Below, one piece after another: positions 1 through 8,172 of a DNA stretch of 64,000 bases. Origin of the DNA: an uncultured Aquimarina sp. Its GTDB lineage: Bacteria; Bacteroidota; Bacteroidia; Flavobacteriales; Flavobacteriaceae. Made by a program: the position numbers and the translations under genes. Each line of letters starts with the position of its first letter. The first letter of the stretch is position 1. The stretch covers positions 1-64,000 of the forward strand of contig CANMKK010000006.1 in the NCBI GenBank assembly GCA_947498455.1, read 5' to 3'. The notes beneath the pieces were generated by a model. The model made no database searches, was not told the origin of the DNA, and worked only from the letters and a program-made list of their open reading frames with translations.

Positions 1-211
1 TATCAGAGGATAATTTCCTAATTGACAATAAAATTAATAAATAATAACAAATTAACCTTGGATTTTAACACAGTATCTGTCAGGTCTATCCTAAGCAATA
101 AAGAAATGAAATAGTGTGACAGACACATTTAAACCTCAAGATCTTAGAAATTTGTACCATTTTTAGAACTACATTTCGATAACAAATTTAATCTTAAACA
201 AAAAATGTGTG

Positions 212-766
212 ATGAATACTATAATAAAATATATTGAGTTTTTTAGACTTTTGGTTATCAGAAGAACGTACGGATTCCCATATCAAAATATTTCTATTCT
301 TAGTTTTTTTGTATTTGCTCTGTCGATGTCATTACTTCACATGACTTTTATCTCACAAGTCCAATGCTTATTAATAATCGGGCTATCTTCAATTGGTATT
401 ACAGTACTGTTTTGGAAATTTTACACTAAAAATTTTAACATTATTTGGGCTTTCATTCATAACATGGGAGTCGGAATATTGACATTAACCACTTATCTAC
501 ATATCAATAGTACACTCTCTAATTCAGAGATTAAATATGAAATTTATAAGATAATCAATATAGAACATCAAAGAACCGGAAAAAATAATAGAAATTTTAT
601 CTTGGCAGTCGATGTCAAAATTGAAGGTCATCAAAAACGTATATCACTTAATAATGGTGAATCCAAAAAGATTTTAGGCACCATTAATAATTGGAAAGTA
701 AAAGTAGGACTGCAAAAAGGGTTCTTAGGGCATACAATAATCAAATCAGTTCAAGCATTGGAATAA
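212..766 (+). CDS. Hypothetical inner-membrane protein with C-terminal soluble domain
   Basis: I do not recognise this 184-residue protein. The N-terminal ~110 residues hold about three hydrophobic helices (around FFVFALSMSLLHMTF, LLIIGLSSIGITVLF and FIHNMGVGILTLTTYL). They are followed by ~75 mostly polar, beta-prone residues rich in Lys and Asn, probably a soluble domain. A GTG at 209 sits one codon upstream of the ATG at 212; I prefer the ATG. It stands alone, about 100 bp before the marR gene. No motif suggests a function. Confidence 0.6.
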   Translation: MNTIIKYIEFFRLLVIRRTYGFPYQNISILSFFVFALSMSLLHMTFISQVQCLLIIGLSSIGITVLFWKFYTKNFNIIWAFIHNMGVGILTLTTYLHINSTLSNSEIKYEIYKIINIEHQRTGKNNRNFILAVDVKIEGHQKRISLNNGESKKILGTINNWKVKVGLQKGFLGHTIIKSVQALE

Positions 767-848
767 TACTCAGCCCTCACAAGTCTTGAGGACCCGTGAG
801 GCCTAATACCCCTTATTTCATAATTATATAAATTATTCATACATTTAC

Positions 849-860
849 ATAAGTACTTAT
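849..860. promoter_or_regulatory. Candidate MarR operator palindrome
   Basis: ATAAGTACTTAT is a perfect 12-bp palindrome ending 4 bp before the marR start codon. A degenerate second copy (ATAAATGCTTAT) overlaps the start. MarR dimers usually bind such palindromes and repress their own operon, so autoregulation is inferred. Binding is not shown. Confidence 0.4.
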
Positions 861-864
861 ATAA

Positions 865-1350
865 ATGCTTATGAATGACAAATTGCAACAATTAGGAGAA
901 TTGGGATTAGGCTCGCGATTAAATCGGCTAAGTGACTATATCATGAAAGAAATTCAAATAGTATATGATGCCAAAGAAATTGACTTTGACCCCTATTTGT
1001 TTCCTATTTTCAAAATTATAATTGACAACCAACATGCTACCACTACAGAAATACAAGAAAAATTGCAGTACACACAACCGGCGATTACACAAGCATTAAA
1101 AAAATTAATCAATAAAGGATTCATACGATATACGATAGATAAAGATGATAAACGAAAGAAATTATTTCAGCTAACAAAAAAAGGAGTCGAAACCCACCAT
1201 AGAATGATTCCGTTATGGGAAGTTATCGACAAACAAGTAAAATGGCTTACCGAAGGTAGTGCCTCTAGCCTAACCCGTCATCTTACTCATCTAGAAAATC
1301 AACTTAGAGAAAAATCCCTAAGTCAACGAATATTAGACAATTTAGAATAA
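865..1350 (+). CDS. MarR-family transcriptional regulator
   Basis: A 161-residue winged-helix regulator of normal MarR length. The central region carries the family layout: a helix ending ATTTEIQEKLQYTQPAIT (recognition HTH, about residues 55-80), then a wing containing the DKDDKRKK-type signature, then LTKKGVE. MarR proteins bind palindromic DNA as dimers and release it on ligand binding. The stop is only 6 bp from the GNAT gene, so the two are probably co-transcribed and the acetyltransferase is the likely regulated partner. The start could also be the ATG two codons downstream (871). A 12-bp palindrome just upstream is a possible operator. The ligand is unknown. Confidence 0.88.
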   Translation: MLMNDKLQQLGELGLGSRLNRLSDYIMKEIQIVYDAKEIDFDPYLFPIFKIIIDNQHATTTEIQEKLQYTQPAITQALKKLINKGFIRYTIDKDDKRKKLFQLTKKGVETHHRMIPLWEVIDKQVKWLTEGSASSLTRHLTHLENQLREKSLSQRILDNLE

Positions 1351-1356
1351 AGCGCT

Positions 1357-1830
1357 ATGAAAACGGCTCAAAACATTGTGATCATACCTTTTGATCCAAA
1401 ATACGCAAGAGATTTTGCTAATCTTAATATTGCCTGGTTAGAAAAATACTTTGTTATAGAACCACACGATATAGAACTATTAGAAAAATGTGAGAAAACA
1501 ATTATTAATAAAGGAGGCTATATCTTTTTTGCCAAAGTAGCTACTGATATTGCAGGAACATTTTCTCTTATAAAAACAGAAGAAGGAATTTATGAACTTG
1601 GAAAAATGACCGTTTCATCAAAATTTCAAGGACAAAGAATCGGACAGCAATTAATGACTTTTTGCATGGAATTTGCAAAAGATCAGCATTGGAAAAAATT
1701 GATCCTTTATTCTAATACCCGACTGGAAAATGCAATCCATATTTATAGAAAATATGGTTTTGTAGAAATTGAACTGGAAAAAAACTCTCCTTACTTGCGC
1801 AGCAATATCAAGATGGAATATAATCTTTAA
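1357..1830 (+). CDS. GNAT-family N-acetyltransferase
   Basis: A 157-residue single-domain GCN5-related acetyltransferase. The acetyl-CoA pyrophosphate-binding motif is visible as QGQRIGQQLM near residues 90-100, preceded by the beta-4 strand ELGKMTVSSKF. It is followed by the motif B region with ENAIHIYRKYGFVEI, typical of the family C-terminus. The enzyme would move an acetyl group from acetyl-CoA to an amine, but the substrate cannot be read from sequence. It lies 6 bp after the marR gene, a common MarR-GNAT pairing. Confidence 0.88.
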   Translation: MKTAQNIVIIPFDPKYARDFANLNIAWLEKYFVIEPHDIELLEKCEKTIINKGGYIFFAKVATDIAGTFSLIKTEEGIYELGKMTVSSKFQGQRIGQQLMTFCMEFAKDQHWKKLILYSNTRLENAIHIYRKYGFVEIELEKNSPYLRSNIKMEYNL

Positions 1831-2215
1831 CTTAATCAATTTACTCCGAATAATCTTTTGCTTTAAAAAATTTACATTTTGCAAATCAACCGATTTAAAT
1901 GCTATTCATCTCCAACTTCATAATCATACATTTCTTACAAACTAAGAGCTCATTTTACTCTATAAGAACTTTTCTTCTTAATCAATATGAATACTAAAAT
2001 ATTGAATAATCTCACAAGTATGAAACCATAATAAATCGTATTTTTGTCAAGTTCGATAGAAGAGGCTTCAAAGAATCTAAGAGAACTTTTATTTTAAGAC
2101 AAATTATAATTCCTAAAGCTCCTTCTACAAAAAACCCCTGATAATCAGTATTCTTAAAACCTAAAATGAAGACTTTTTTATCAGAAAAAACTAAACAACC
2201 AAAAAAGTATTCGTA
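1831..2215. other. Intergenic region, nothing recognised
   Basis: 385 AT-rich bases between the GNAT gene and the first lipoprotein gene. I see no open frame of note, no strong hairpin with a T-tract and no match to the repeats elsewhere in the window. Promoters for the lipoprotein gene presumably lie here. Confidence 0.5.
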
Positions 2216-2905
2216 ATGAAACGTTCAACTTATTCTATTAGTTGTGCACTTATAATGACAATGAGTGCACTTTTATTTCATTCCTGCCAACAAGATTCTT
2301 CTATAGAAATCTTAGAAGAAGAAGATTATCAAAAAAAAATTGAATCGTATGAGCAAAAAATTCAAAATTTAGAAAAAAAAATAGCTCAAAACACATCCAG
2401 AAGACCTAAAAACATTATAAATCTTAGTCTAGCACAAAAGATTTATAAAAACTACGATAAAAGGGCCGAGCTTATAAGCAATACTACCGATCCAACCACA
2501 GATGGAATTCCCTTTGAATCCACGAGATCTCTTTTTTATGAATTTTCAGAATTGGAAAGCTATATTTCTTATGTAAAAAAATTATCCGAAAAAGCCGGGG
2601 TGACTCCCACCGGTGTTCGGTTTTACTTCGCATTATATCCGGATTATCATATCACATCCGATGGAAGTACTGCTAACTCCAGACGTCAAACGATCTTTAT
2701 TGCTCCAACCACAGAAACAAGCAATGGAGAAAATATCGGTTATACTTTAAACAATGATTTTAAGGTGATTTTTCTAGATCGTGAAAATGGATTTTATAGC
2801 ACTAACAACAAAAACATCATTGACTTCTCCAAAGGTGGTGATGGCGATGGTGATGATGACTATAGTCTGATTGCTAATGAATTTGAGAGCTCTCCACCCA
2901 ATTAA
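2216..2905 (+). CDS. Coiled-coil lipoprotein, paralogue A
   Basis: A 229-residue predicted lipoprotein: Lys/Arg N-terminus, hydrophobic stretch and lipobox LLFHSC with the acylated Cys near residue 24. Residues ~35-60 form a charged heptad-like coiled coil (EEDYQKKIESYEQKIQNLEKK). The core is clearly homologous to the lipoprotein at 5297-6022; shared blocks include PKNII, TRSLxY, TGxRFYFxLYP, RQTxFIAPT and GYTLxxDxKV. The tail has an Asp/Gly-rich run (GGDGDGDDD), possibly calcium-binding or simply flexible. The family is unknown to me. It is followed at ~320 bp by a seven-helix membrane protein, the same order as in the second copy, so the two products probably work together. An extracytoplasmic location is inferred from the lipobox. 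Confidence 0.75.
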   Translation: MKRSTYSISCALIMTMSALLFHSCQQDSSIEILEEEDYQKKIESYEQKIQNLEKKIAQNTSRRPKNIINLSLAQKIYKNYDKRAELISNTTDPTTDGIPFESTRSLFYEFSELESYISYVKKLSEKAGVTPTGVRFYFALYPDYHITSDGSTANSRRQTIFIAPTTETSNGENIGYTLNNDFKVIFLDRENGFYSTNNKNIIDFSKGGDGDGDDDYSLIANEFESSPPN

Positions 2906-3227
2906 TAATCTCGAAAAACATTACTGAAAAATATTTCTATAAAAACGGCTTTAGCTTATAATAGTATTGATATTTTAAATTTTGCAAATCATAATTACGC
3001 ATAGGCGATTTGAATTCAAGTTTTTTATAAATTACAAGAATAATCTAAAGCCTACTAATTTTCTCCGTAGGAAAAGAGCTAGAAAGTATCCCTCCTTAAT
3101 AAGAATTTAAAAAGGGAACTTAAACGATATTTTTATAAACACTGCTATACTAGAAACCAAAAAACTATTCGCTACAATATTAATTAGTATATAATTAACT
3201 CCTCAATTAGGATTAAAAAAATAGAAT
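2906..3227. other. Intergenic region, nothing recognised
   Basis: 322 AT-rich bases between the lipoprotein and membrane protein of pair A. In pair B the same junction is only 25 bp, so this spacer is either extra sequence gained here or the B copy is compacted. I found no hairpin terminator, no repeat copy and no small gene. Confidence 0.45.
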
Positions 3228-3863
3228 TTGAATGATTTAAGATATATAGGAATATGCACAGAATTTATAGCCGTAATTACAGGTTGTATATACTTTTATA
3301 AGTATAAAAACACTTATTTGAAATACTTCTTAGCATTTCTTTTTTATGTTTTTATAAATGAAATGCTAGGAAAATATATAAGAGAACAAATCACAGCATA
3401 TAATTCTATTATATACAACCTTTACTATATAATAAACTTCTCCTATTTATTTTTGTTATATAGACATTATACTAGAAGTAAACGTTATAAAACCTATATA
3501 AAATATTTCTTGATCGTATACCTTATTAGTGTCGTAATAAATGGCTTTTACGAAAACTACCTAATTCAATTTCAGCGAATTCCATATATAATAGCAGCAA
3601 GTCTTTTGATTATAACCATACTGTTCTATTTCATAGAAACTATTAATTCAGATATGGTTTTACAGGTCAACAAAAGCCTATTGTTCTGGATAAGTATCGG
3701 ATTATTAATCTATTATGCTGGAGTATTACCTACCAGAATACTTCGTAACTATTATCAGAACCATACCGATGCCCGAGTATTATTTTTAGTAAACCTAATC
3801 ACAGGCAGTACTATGTATATCTGTTTTTCGATTGGTTTTATTAAAAGTGAGAAAAGTAAATAG
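3228..3863 (+). CDS. Seven-helix membrane protein, paralogue A
   Basis: A 211-residue polytopic protein with about seven hydrophobic helices and short loops. It is homologous along its whole length to the protein at 6048-6710; shared blocks include FENY, QRxPYII, LLFWIS and RILRNYY. The start must be the TTG at 3228, because an in-frame TAG lies two codons upstream and the next in-frame ATG would remove the first helix. The family is unknown to me. In copy B the equivalent gene overlaps a histidine kinase, suggesting a membrane-embedded sensor or kinase partner, but here no kinase follows. Copy A may therefore be an orphan duplicate. Confidence 0.72.
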   Translation: MNDLRYIGICTEFIAVITGCIYFYKYKNTYLKYFLAFLFYVFINEMLGKYIREQITAYNSIIYNLYYIINFSYLFLLYRHYTRSKRYKTYIKYFLIVYLISVVINGFYENYLIQFQRIPYIIAASLLIITILFYFIETINSDMVLQVNKSLLFWISIGLLIYYAGVLPTRILRNYYQNHTDARVLFLVNLITGSTMYICFSIGFIKSEKSK

Positions 3864-3976
3864 TACTACCTATTTTTCTCATAATGATTTTTCTCAGGTT
3901 CCTAATACAAAGTAAAGCAATTTCAGACCTCTAATCTAACAACAGTTATTTAAGCATATCATAAAAATCAGAAATA

Positions 3977-4269
3977 ACATCCCTCCAAATCTCCCTTCAC
4001 AAGGGAAACTTCGCAACATACTTCATTGGCTCCCTTCCTTTGAAGACGACATAACATTAGTTATGGGCGAGCTGGTGTGTTGGAAAGGGATGGATATTCT
4101 TCCAAAAACAAGAAGCACTCTATACATCCCTCTAAACCTCCCTTCGAAGGGAGACTTTTAAGCTCCCTTCCTTTGAAGGAAGGGCCGGGGATGGATGTTC
4201 TCTTTCCCTTTTCAAAAACGACATAACAATAGTAATGCGTTTATTGGTGCATTGGAAAGGGATGGATGT
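3977..4269. repeat. Left cluster of palindromic REPIN-like repeats
   Basis: Three units precede the DUF559 gene: 3977-4095, 4124-4198 and a right-half-only unit at 4218-4269. A full unit begins ACATCCCTCC, runs through CTCCCTTC and a complementary GAAGGGAG, then CTCCCTTCCTTTGAAGGAAG, and ends GGGGATGGATGT or AAAGGGATGGATGT. The outer ends are inverted (ACATCC / GGATGT) and the inner CTTCCTT/AAGGAAG blocks can fold into hairpins. Units 3977-4095 and 4870-5010 share a variant right half containing CATAACATTAGTTATG. No coding capacity. Confidence 0.8.
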
Positions 4270-4314
4270 TGATCATTTTCCTTATCTTGTAATTTACAAA
4301 TTCAATCCATCTCA

Positions 4315-4686
4315 ATGTCACTACAAAACATACTACCCTATACTCCAGAAGCAAGAGATATGGCCAAAACTCTTAGAAAAAATATGACGGAAAGTGAAAA
4401 AGTACTTTGGGAATGTATTAGAAAAAAACAAATTGGCGTTCAGTTTTTTCGCCAGTTTCCTATCTTGGAATATGTAGTTGATTTTTATGCTAAAGAGATT
4501 GGGCTTGTAGTCGAAATTGATGGAAGTTCTCATCATAATCGTTTTCTAGAAGATAGCCATCGACAAGCACGAATTGAAAAACTTGGAGTTCATTTTATTC
4601 GATTCACAAATGAACAAGTTTTCAACAATCTTGATAACATTGTACAAGAGTTGAGAATAACTATAGAAAATATAAACCAGAATTAA
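4315..4686 (+). CDS. DUF559 endonuclease-domain protein
   Basis: A 123-residue member of the DUF559 family (related to very-short-patch-repair and other PD-(D/E)XK-type nucleases). Hallmarks are the N-terminal ARDMAKTLRKNMTESEKVLW helix, the IGVQFFRQFPI strand, then VVDFYAKEIGLVVEIDG carrying the acidic Asp and Glu-x-Asp catalytic candidates, and RFTNEQV near the end. Length is typical. The gene sits ~45 bp after one palindromic repeat and ~70 bp before the next, and interrupts the space between two lipoprotein/membrane-protein pairs. DUF559 genes embedded in such repeats suggest a nuclease that may mobilise or process them; that is inference. Biochemical function is not established from sequence. 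Confidence 0.85.
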   Translation: MSLQNILPYTPEARDMAKTLRKNMTESEKVLWECIRKKQIGVQFFRQFPILEYVVDFYAKEIGLVVEIDGSSHHNRFLEDSHRQARIEKLGVHFIRFTNEQVFNNLDNIVQELRITIENINQN

Positions 4687-4758
4687 TTCTCATTTCTTTT
4701 CTTATAACTATGTCGATTATTGTTAAATACAAATTTATTTTATGTATAACACATAGTA

Positions 4759-5010
4759 CACATCTCTCTAGATCTCCTTTCATAATGGAGACTCCACAAC
4801 GCACTTTATTGACTCCCTTCCTTTGAAGGAAGGGTTGGGGATGGATGTCTTATAAAAAAATGACAATGAACATCCCTCCAAATCTCCCTTCTACTTCGAC
4901 AAGCTCAGTAACCGAGGGAGACTTCATCATATATTTTATAAGTCTCTTTTCTTTGAAGACGACATAACATTAGTTATGGGCGAGCTGGTGCGTTGGAAAG
5001 GGATGGATGT
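4759..5010. repeat. Right cluster of palindromic REPIN-like repeats
   Basis: Two units follow the DUF559 gene: 4759-4849, ending with CCTTTGAAGGAAGGG then GGGGATGGATGT, and 4870-5010, which uses the variant right half also seen at 3977-4095. In the second unit the small loop between CTCCCTTC and GAGGGAG is replaced by a longer insert with CTTCGACAAGCTCAGT, a motif that recurs reversed near 19852-19868. No protein-coding evidence. The short open frame from 4976 arises from the repeat. Confidence 0.8.
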
Positions 5011-5296
5011 ACCCGAAAATACAACCGTTAATTCCCTTTTTACCAAAGGGGTGTTTGCCCCTTTTTATTGTACGCATAAAAATTACATTTCACACAAAAA
5101 ACCTCAGAATTACCTGTTTTTAAGACGTTTGAAAAAAATCATTAACAATTCTTTTACATCTTAATTTTTTAAAACTATATAAAATAGTATTTTTAAATCT
5201 CAGAAATCCTGTCATTTTTCAGGTTTTCACACAAAATGATATAGTATCCTAGTTAATATACTATATCGAAACATCTTAATATAAACCTATATCAAA
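5011..5296. other. Intergenic region upstream of pair B
   Basis: 286 bases between the last palindromic repeat and the second lipoprotein gene. It includes AAAGGGGTGTTTGCCCCTTTTTATT at 5045-5069, a short hairpin with a T-rich tail (stem AAAGGGG/CCCCTTT) that could terminate rightward transcription. The remainder is AT-rich and probably holds the pair B promoter. Confidence 0.4.
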
Positions 5297-6022
5297 ATGA
5301 AATTACAAACCAACCCTATCAAACAGTATCTATTAATTGCATTTGCATGTATTCTTGTGACTTCTTGTACAGGTGACGGAAACAATCCTTCACCCGATTT
5401 AAAAAAATGTAAAAAGAAAATTGAAACGCTACAAAAAGAAATTCGTGATTTAAAGGAGCAATTAGGAGCTCTGGGCAATACAGAAAAGCCTAAAAATATC
5501 ATTCACCCAGATTTCGCTACCGAAATGTACTTATTATATGATGAGCGTGAACGCATGATTAACGAAGTTGTAGGAACCGACGGTGAGGGATCCGATTTTA
5601 AAGCAACTCGTTCTCTTTGGTATGATATTGATGATTTGTATAACTATTTAGGTTATATCAAAGACAAATCAAGCAAAGCTCAGGTAGAAACTACTGGATT
5701 TAGATTTTATTTCTCCTTATATCCAGAGGACTATGTACGTAATGGTAAAGATAAAAAATATGCTAAAAGACAAACATTTTTTATCGCTCCTACGAAAGAA
5801 GTTAAAGATGCTACCGGAAATATAGAACATCAAGGGTATACACTAGATGATGATTACAAAGTAGTGTTATTACAAGATAAATTTGACTCTATCCCCGGAA
5901 AAGGAGGTAAAAAATATCAGAAGGCAGCTCTTTTTAATTTTAACATGGCTTTTGGAGACAGTGGTCAGAATAGTACTGTTTCTAATGAACTAAGTGGAAC
6001 ACCTCCTTTGGGTGACAAATAA
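5297..6022 (+). CDS. Coiled-coil lipoprotein, paralogue B
   Basis: A 241-residue predicted lipoprotein with lipobox ILVTSC (Cys near residue 25) and a strong Lys/Glu coiled coil at ~35-60 (KKCKKKIETLQKEIRDLKEQL). The core repeats the paralogue A blocks: PKNII, TRSLWY, TGFRFYFSLYP, RQTFFIAPT and GYTLDDDYKV. It lies 25 bp before the seven-helix protein gene, and the cluster continues into a kinase and response regulator, so this lipoprotein is a plausible extracytoplasmic input for that system. Function is inferred only from location. No known domain recognised. Confidence 0.78.
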   Translation: MKLQTNPIKQYLLIAFACILVTSCTGDGNNPSPDLKKCKKKIETLQKEIRDLKEQLGALGNTEKPKNIIHPDFATEMYLLYDERERMINEVVGTDGEGSDFKATRSLWYDIDDLYNYLGYIKDKSSKAQVETTGFRFYFSLYPEDYVRNGKDKKYAKRQTFFIAPTKEVKDATGNIEHQGYTLDDDYKVVLLQDKFDSIPGKGGKKYQKAALFNFNMAFGDSGQNSTVSNELSGTPPLGDK

Positions 6023-6047
6023 TAAATAAAATATGTACATATAAAAA

Positions 6048-6710
6048 ATGCATTTAAGTAATGAATATATAAATCAAATCATAAAATTAGGCATTGGATT
6101 TGAAGTTCTGACAGCGTTGGTTGGAATGTTTTTTTATTATAAAGTTAAAGAGACTAAAGTTCTAAAATACTTTGTATTTTTTATATGTTATGTAGCCATA
6201 AATGAACTAGTAGGGTTATATATCAAAAATGATGATGGTGTTAACGCAATAATTCATAATATATATAATTTTTTAAATTTTACTTTTTTTTTACTTCTTT
6301 ATAGATTTCATTTGAAAAATAAAAAAAACAAAAAGATTGTACTTATTTTTTGTTCTACTTATATCCTTTTATTTGTTGTAAATGGCTTTTTTGAAAATTA
6401 CATGAATGAACATCAGCGATTTCCATATATAATAGGCGCTTTATTTTTAGTAATAGCCATTATATTATATTTTATTGAAATATTAAACTCTGAGAAAGTA
6501 CTAAATACTAAAAAAAATTTGTTGTTCTGGATCAGTGTAGGTATTTTGATATACTATGTAGGGAATATTCCATTCAGGATTTTAAGAAATTATTACACCC
6601 AACTAACAGATGCAACAGTATTATTTATAGTTAACATAACACTAACAATTATAATGAATACTTGTTTTATTATTGGATTTGTATGGAGCAACAAGAAACA
6701 GCCTTATTAA
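6048..6710 (+). CDS. Seven-helix membrane protein, paralogue B
   Basis: A 220-residue protein with seven hydrophobic helices (for example LTALVGMFFYY, FVFFICYVAINELVGLY, FLNFTFFLLLY, FCSTYILLFVV, GALFLVIAIILYFI, WISVGILIYYVG and a last helix near LTIIMNTCFIIGFVW). It is a full-length homologue of the protein at 3228-3863. Its 3' end overlaps the kinase gene by 28 bp when the kinase ATG at 6683 is used, which argues for coupled translation and a shared job. It may serve as the membrane sensor that the kinase itself lacks. That role is inference and no family name is offered. Confidence 0.78.
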   Translation: MHLSNEYINQIIKLGIGFEVLTALVGMFFYYKVKETKVLKYFVFFICYVAINELVGLYIKNDDGVNAIIHNIYNFLNFTFFLLLYRFHLKNKKNKKIVLIFCSTYILLFVVNGFFENYMNEHQRFPYIIGALFLVIAIILYFIEILNSEKVLNTKKNLLFWISVGILIYYVGNIPFRILRNYYTQLTDATVLFIVNITLTIIMNTCFIIGFVWSNKKQPY

Positions 6711-7474
6711 TTGCTAGTATTGTACTAGTAGTTATTATTGTTTTAATGATATCTCTTTTTTTGATTTTTCAAAAAAGGAAGAACAGCTTGTTGTTACAAC
6801 AAAAAGAAGCTGAGAAGAAATTTGAAAAAGCCATTGCAGAAACTCAGATAGAAATACGGGAAGAAACACTACGTAATATTAGTTGGGAGTTGCATGACAA
6901 TATCGGACAATTGCTCACACTGGCAAAAATACAGGTAGATGTGGCTCAGGGAGATCCAAAAAAGCTCCCTGAAGTCACAGATACGATTACCAAGAGCTTA
7001 GTAGAGCTAAGAGCCCTTTCTAAACTTATCAATCCAGATGCGATTAAAAGTTTAAGCCTTACCGAGGCGATTGCTCTAGAAATTGAACGTTTTAACAGAC
7101 TTCAATACATAGAAGCGTCCTTAACCAATAATGAGGAGGTTCGAGAACTCGATGATAAGGCAGAAATCATTATATTTAGAATATTACAAGAGTTTTTTAG
7201 CAATACTGTAAAACATTCTAAAGCTTCAAAACTAGCCGTTGATGTAACATATGATTTGCATAAACTAGTTATCAATGCTAAGGATGATGGAGTTGGCTTT
7301 AATATAAAAGATAACTCAATACGAAAAGGTATTGGCTTGTGCAATATGCAAAGTAGGGCCAAATTAATAGGAGCCGAGATTGATATCAATTCTCAAGAAG
7401 GAAAAGGAACTTCTATACATGTTTCTTATTTCTATAAAAAGCCGCAAAAAGCTTTAGTAGAAGAAATTGACTAA
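6683..7474 (+). CDS. NarL/DesK-type sensor histidine kinase, single membrane helix
   Basis: A 263-residue kinase. One membrane helix (ALLIASIVLVVIIVLMISLFL, about residues 7-27) is followed by a short coiled coil. Next is a HisKA_3-type H-box with the phospho-acceptor His in ISWELHDNIGQLL, then a HATPase domain with N-box FFSNTVKHSKASK, DDGVGF and GIGLCNMQSRA. There is no PAS, HAMP or periplasmic domain, so the signal must come from a partner, most simply the overlapping seven-helix protein. A TTG at 6662 extends the frame by seven codons, but the ATG at 6683 gives a normal N-terminus. The response regulator follows 55 bp downstream. Confidence 0.88.
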   Translation: MEQQETALLIASIVLVVIIVLMISLFLIFQKRKNSLLLQQKEAEKKFEKAIAETQIEIREETLRNISWELHDNIGQLLTLAKIQVDVAQGDPKKLPEVTDTITKSLVELRALSKLINPDAIKSLSLTEAIALEIERFNRLQYIEASLTNNEEVRELDDKAEIIIFRILQEFFSNTVKHSKASKLAVDVTYDLHKLVINAKDDGVGFNIKDNSIRKGIGLCNMQSRAKLIGAEIDINSQEGKGTSIHVSYFYKKPQKALVEEID

Positions 7475-7529
7475 TAATACACTATTGCTCTAATCAATTA
7501 GAGTCGTAATTCACACAAAATACACAACC

Positions 7530-8168
7530 ATGAAATATTCAGTTGTCATAGTAGAGGATCATATATTGTTATCACAAGCACTTGCTGGTTTGGTAAATAG
7601 TTTTGCCAAATTCAAAATATTATACCTGTGCAAAAACGGAAGAGAATTGCTTACCCGTTTTAAGGATCCTAAAAACATACCTGATATTGTTTTAATGGAT
7701 ATTAATATGCCAATTATGAACGGCATAGAAACTACAGTTGCGCTAAAAGAAGAATATCCACATGTTAATGTATTGGCTCTTTCTGTAGAAGAAGATGAAA
7801 AAACTATCCTTAAAATGCTTAGAGCTGGAGCTAAAGGGTACTTACTAAAAGATACAGAAAAACGTATCCTGGAAAACGCATTAATAGAAGTACAGGAAAC
7901 TGGTTTTTATCATACTAAGGACGTTACTAATTTACTATTAGGGTCCTTAAACCCTAAAAAGGAAAATAAAGTAATCCTAAAAGACCGAGAATTAGAGTTC
8001 ATTAAACATGCTTGTACAGAAAAAACATATAAAGAAATTGCAAGTGATATGTGTCTAAGCCCTAAAACCATTGAAGGATATAGAGATTCTATATTCGAAA
8101 AATTAAACCTAAAAAACAGAACAGGTTTAGTGATATACGCCATAAAAAATAAAATATTTATTCCTTAA
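7530..8168 (+). CDS. NarL/FixJ-type response regulator
   Basis: A 212-residue two-domain regulator. The N-terminal receiver has acidic residues in VEDH, the phospho-acceptor Asp in IVLMDINMPIMNGIE (about residue 54) and the conserved Lys in YLLKD. The C-terminal LuxR-type HTH has TYKEIASDMCLSPKTIEGYRDSIFEKLNLKNR (about 165-200). It is the natural partner of the kinase 55 bp upstream. Target genes are not visible; autoregulation or control of the duplicated lipoprotein pair are possibilities. Confidence 0.9.
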   Translation: MKYSVVIVEDHILLSQALAGLVNSFAKFKILYLCKNGRELLTRFKDPKNIPDIVLMDINMPIMNGIETTVALKEEYPHVNVLALSVEEDEKTILKMLRAGAKGYLLKDTEKRILENALIEVQETGFYHTKDVTNLLLGSLNPKKENKVILKDRELEFIKHACTEKTYKEIASDMCLSPKTIEGYRDSIFEKLNLKNRTGLVIYAIKNKIFIP

Positions 8169-8172
8169 GTAA

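Noticed and set aside
773-803. Terminator after the first membrane protein gene
   Set aside because: CCTCAC/GTGAGG gives only a 6-bp stem with a 15-base loop and no T run.
4976-5164. Open frame of 62 codons starting in the last palindromic unit
   Set aside because: Its first half is repeat sequence also found at 4070-4095, and the rest has no protein-like character. It is a by-product of the repeat.
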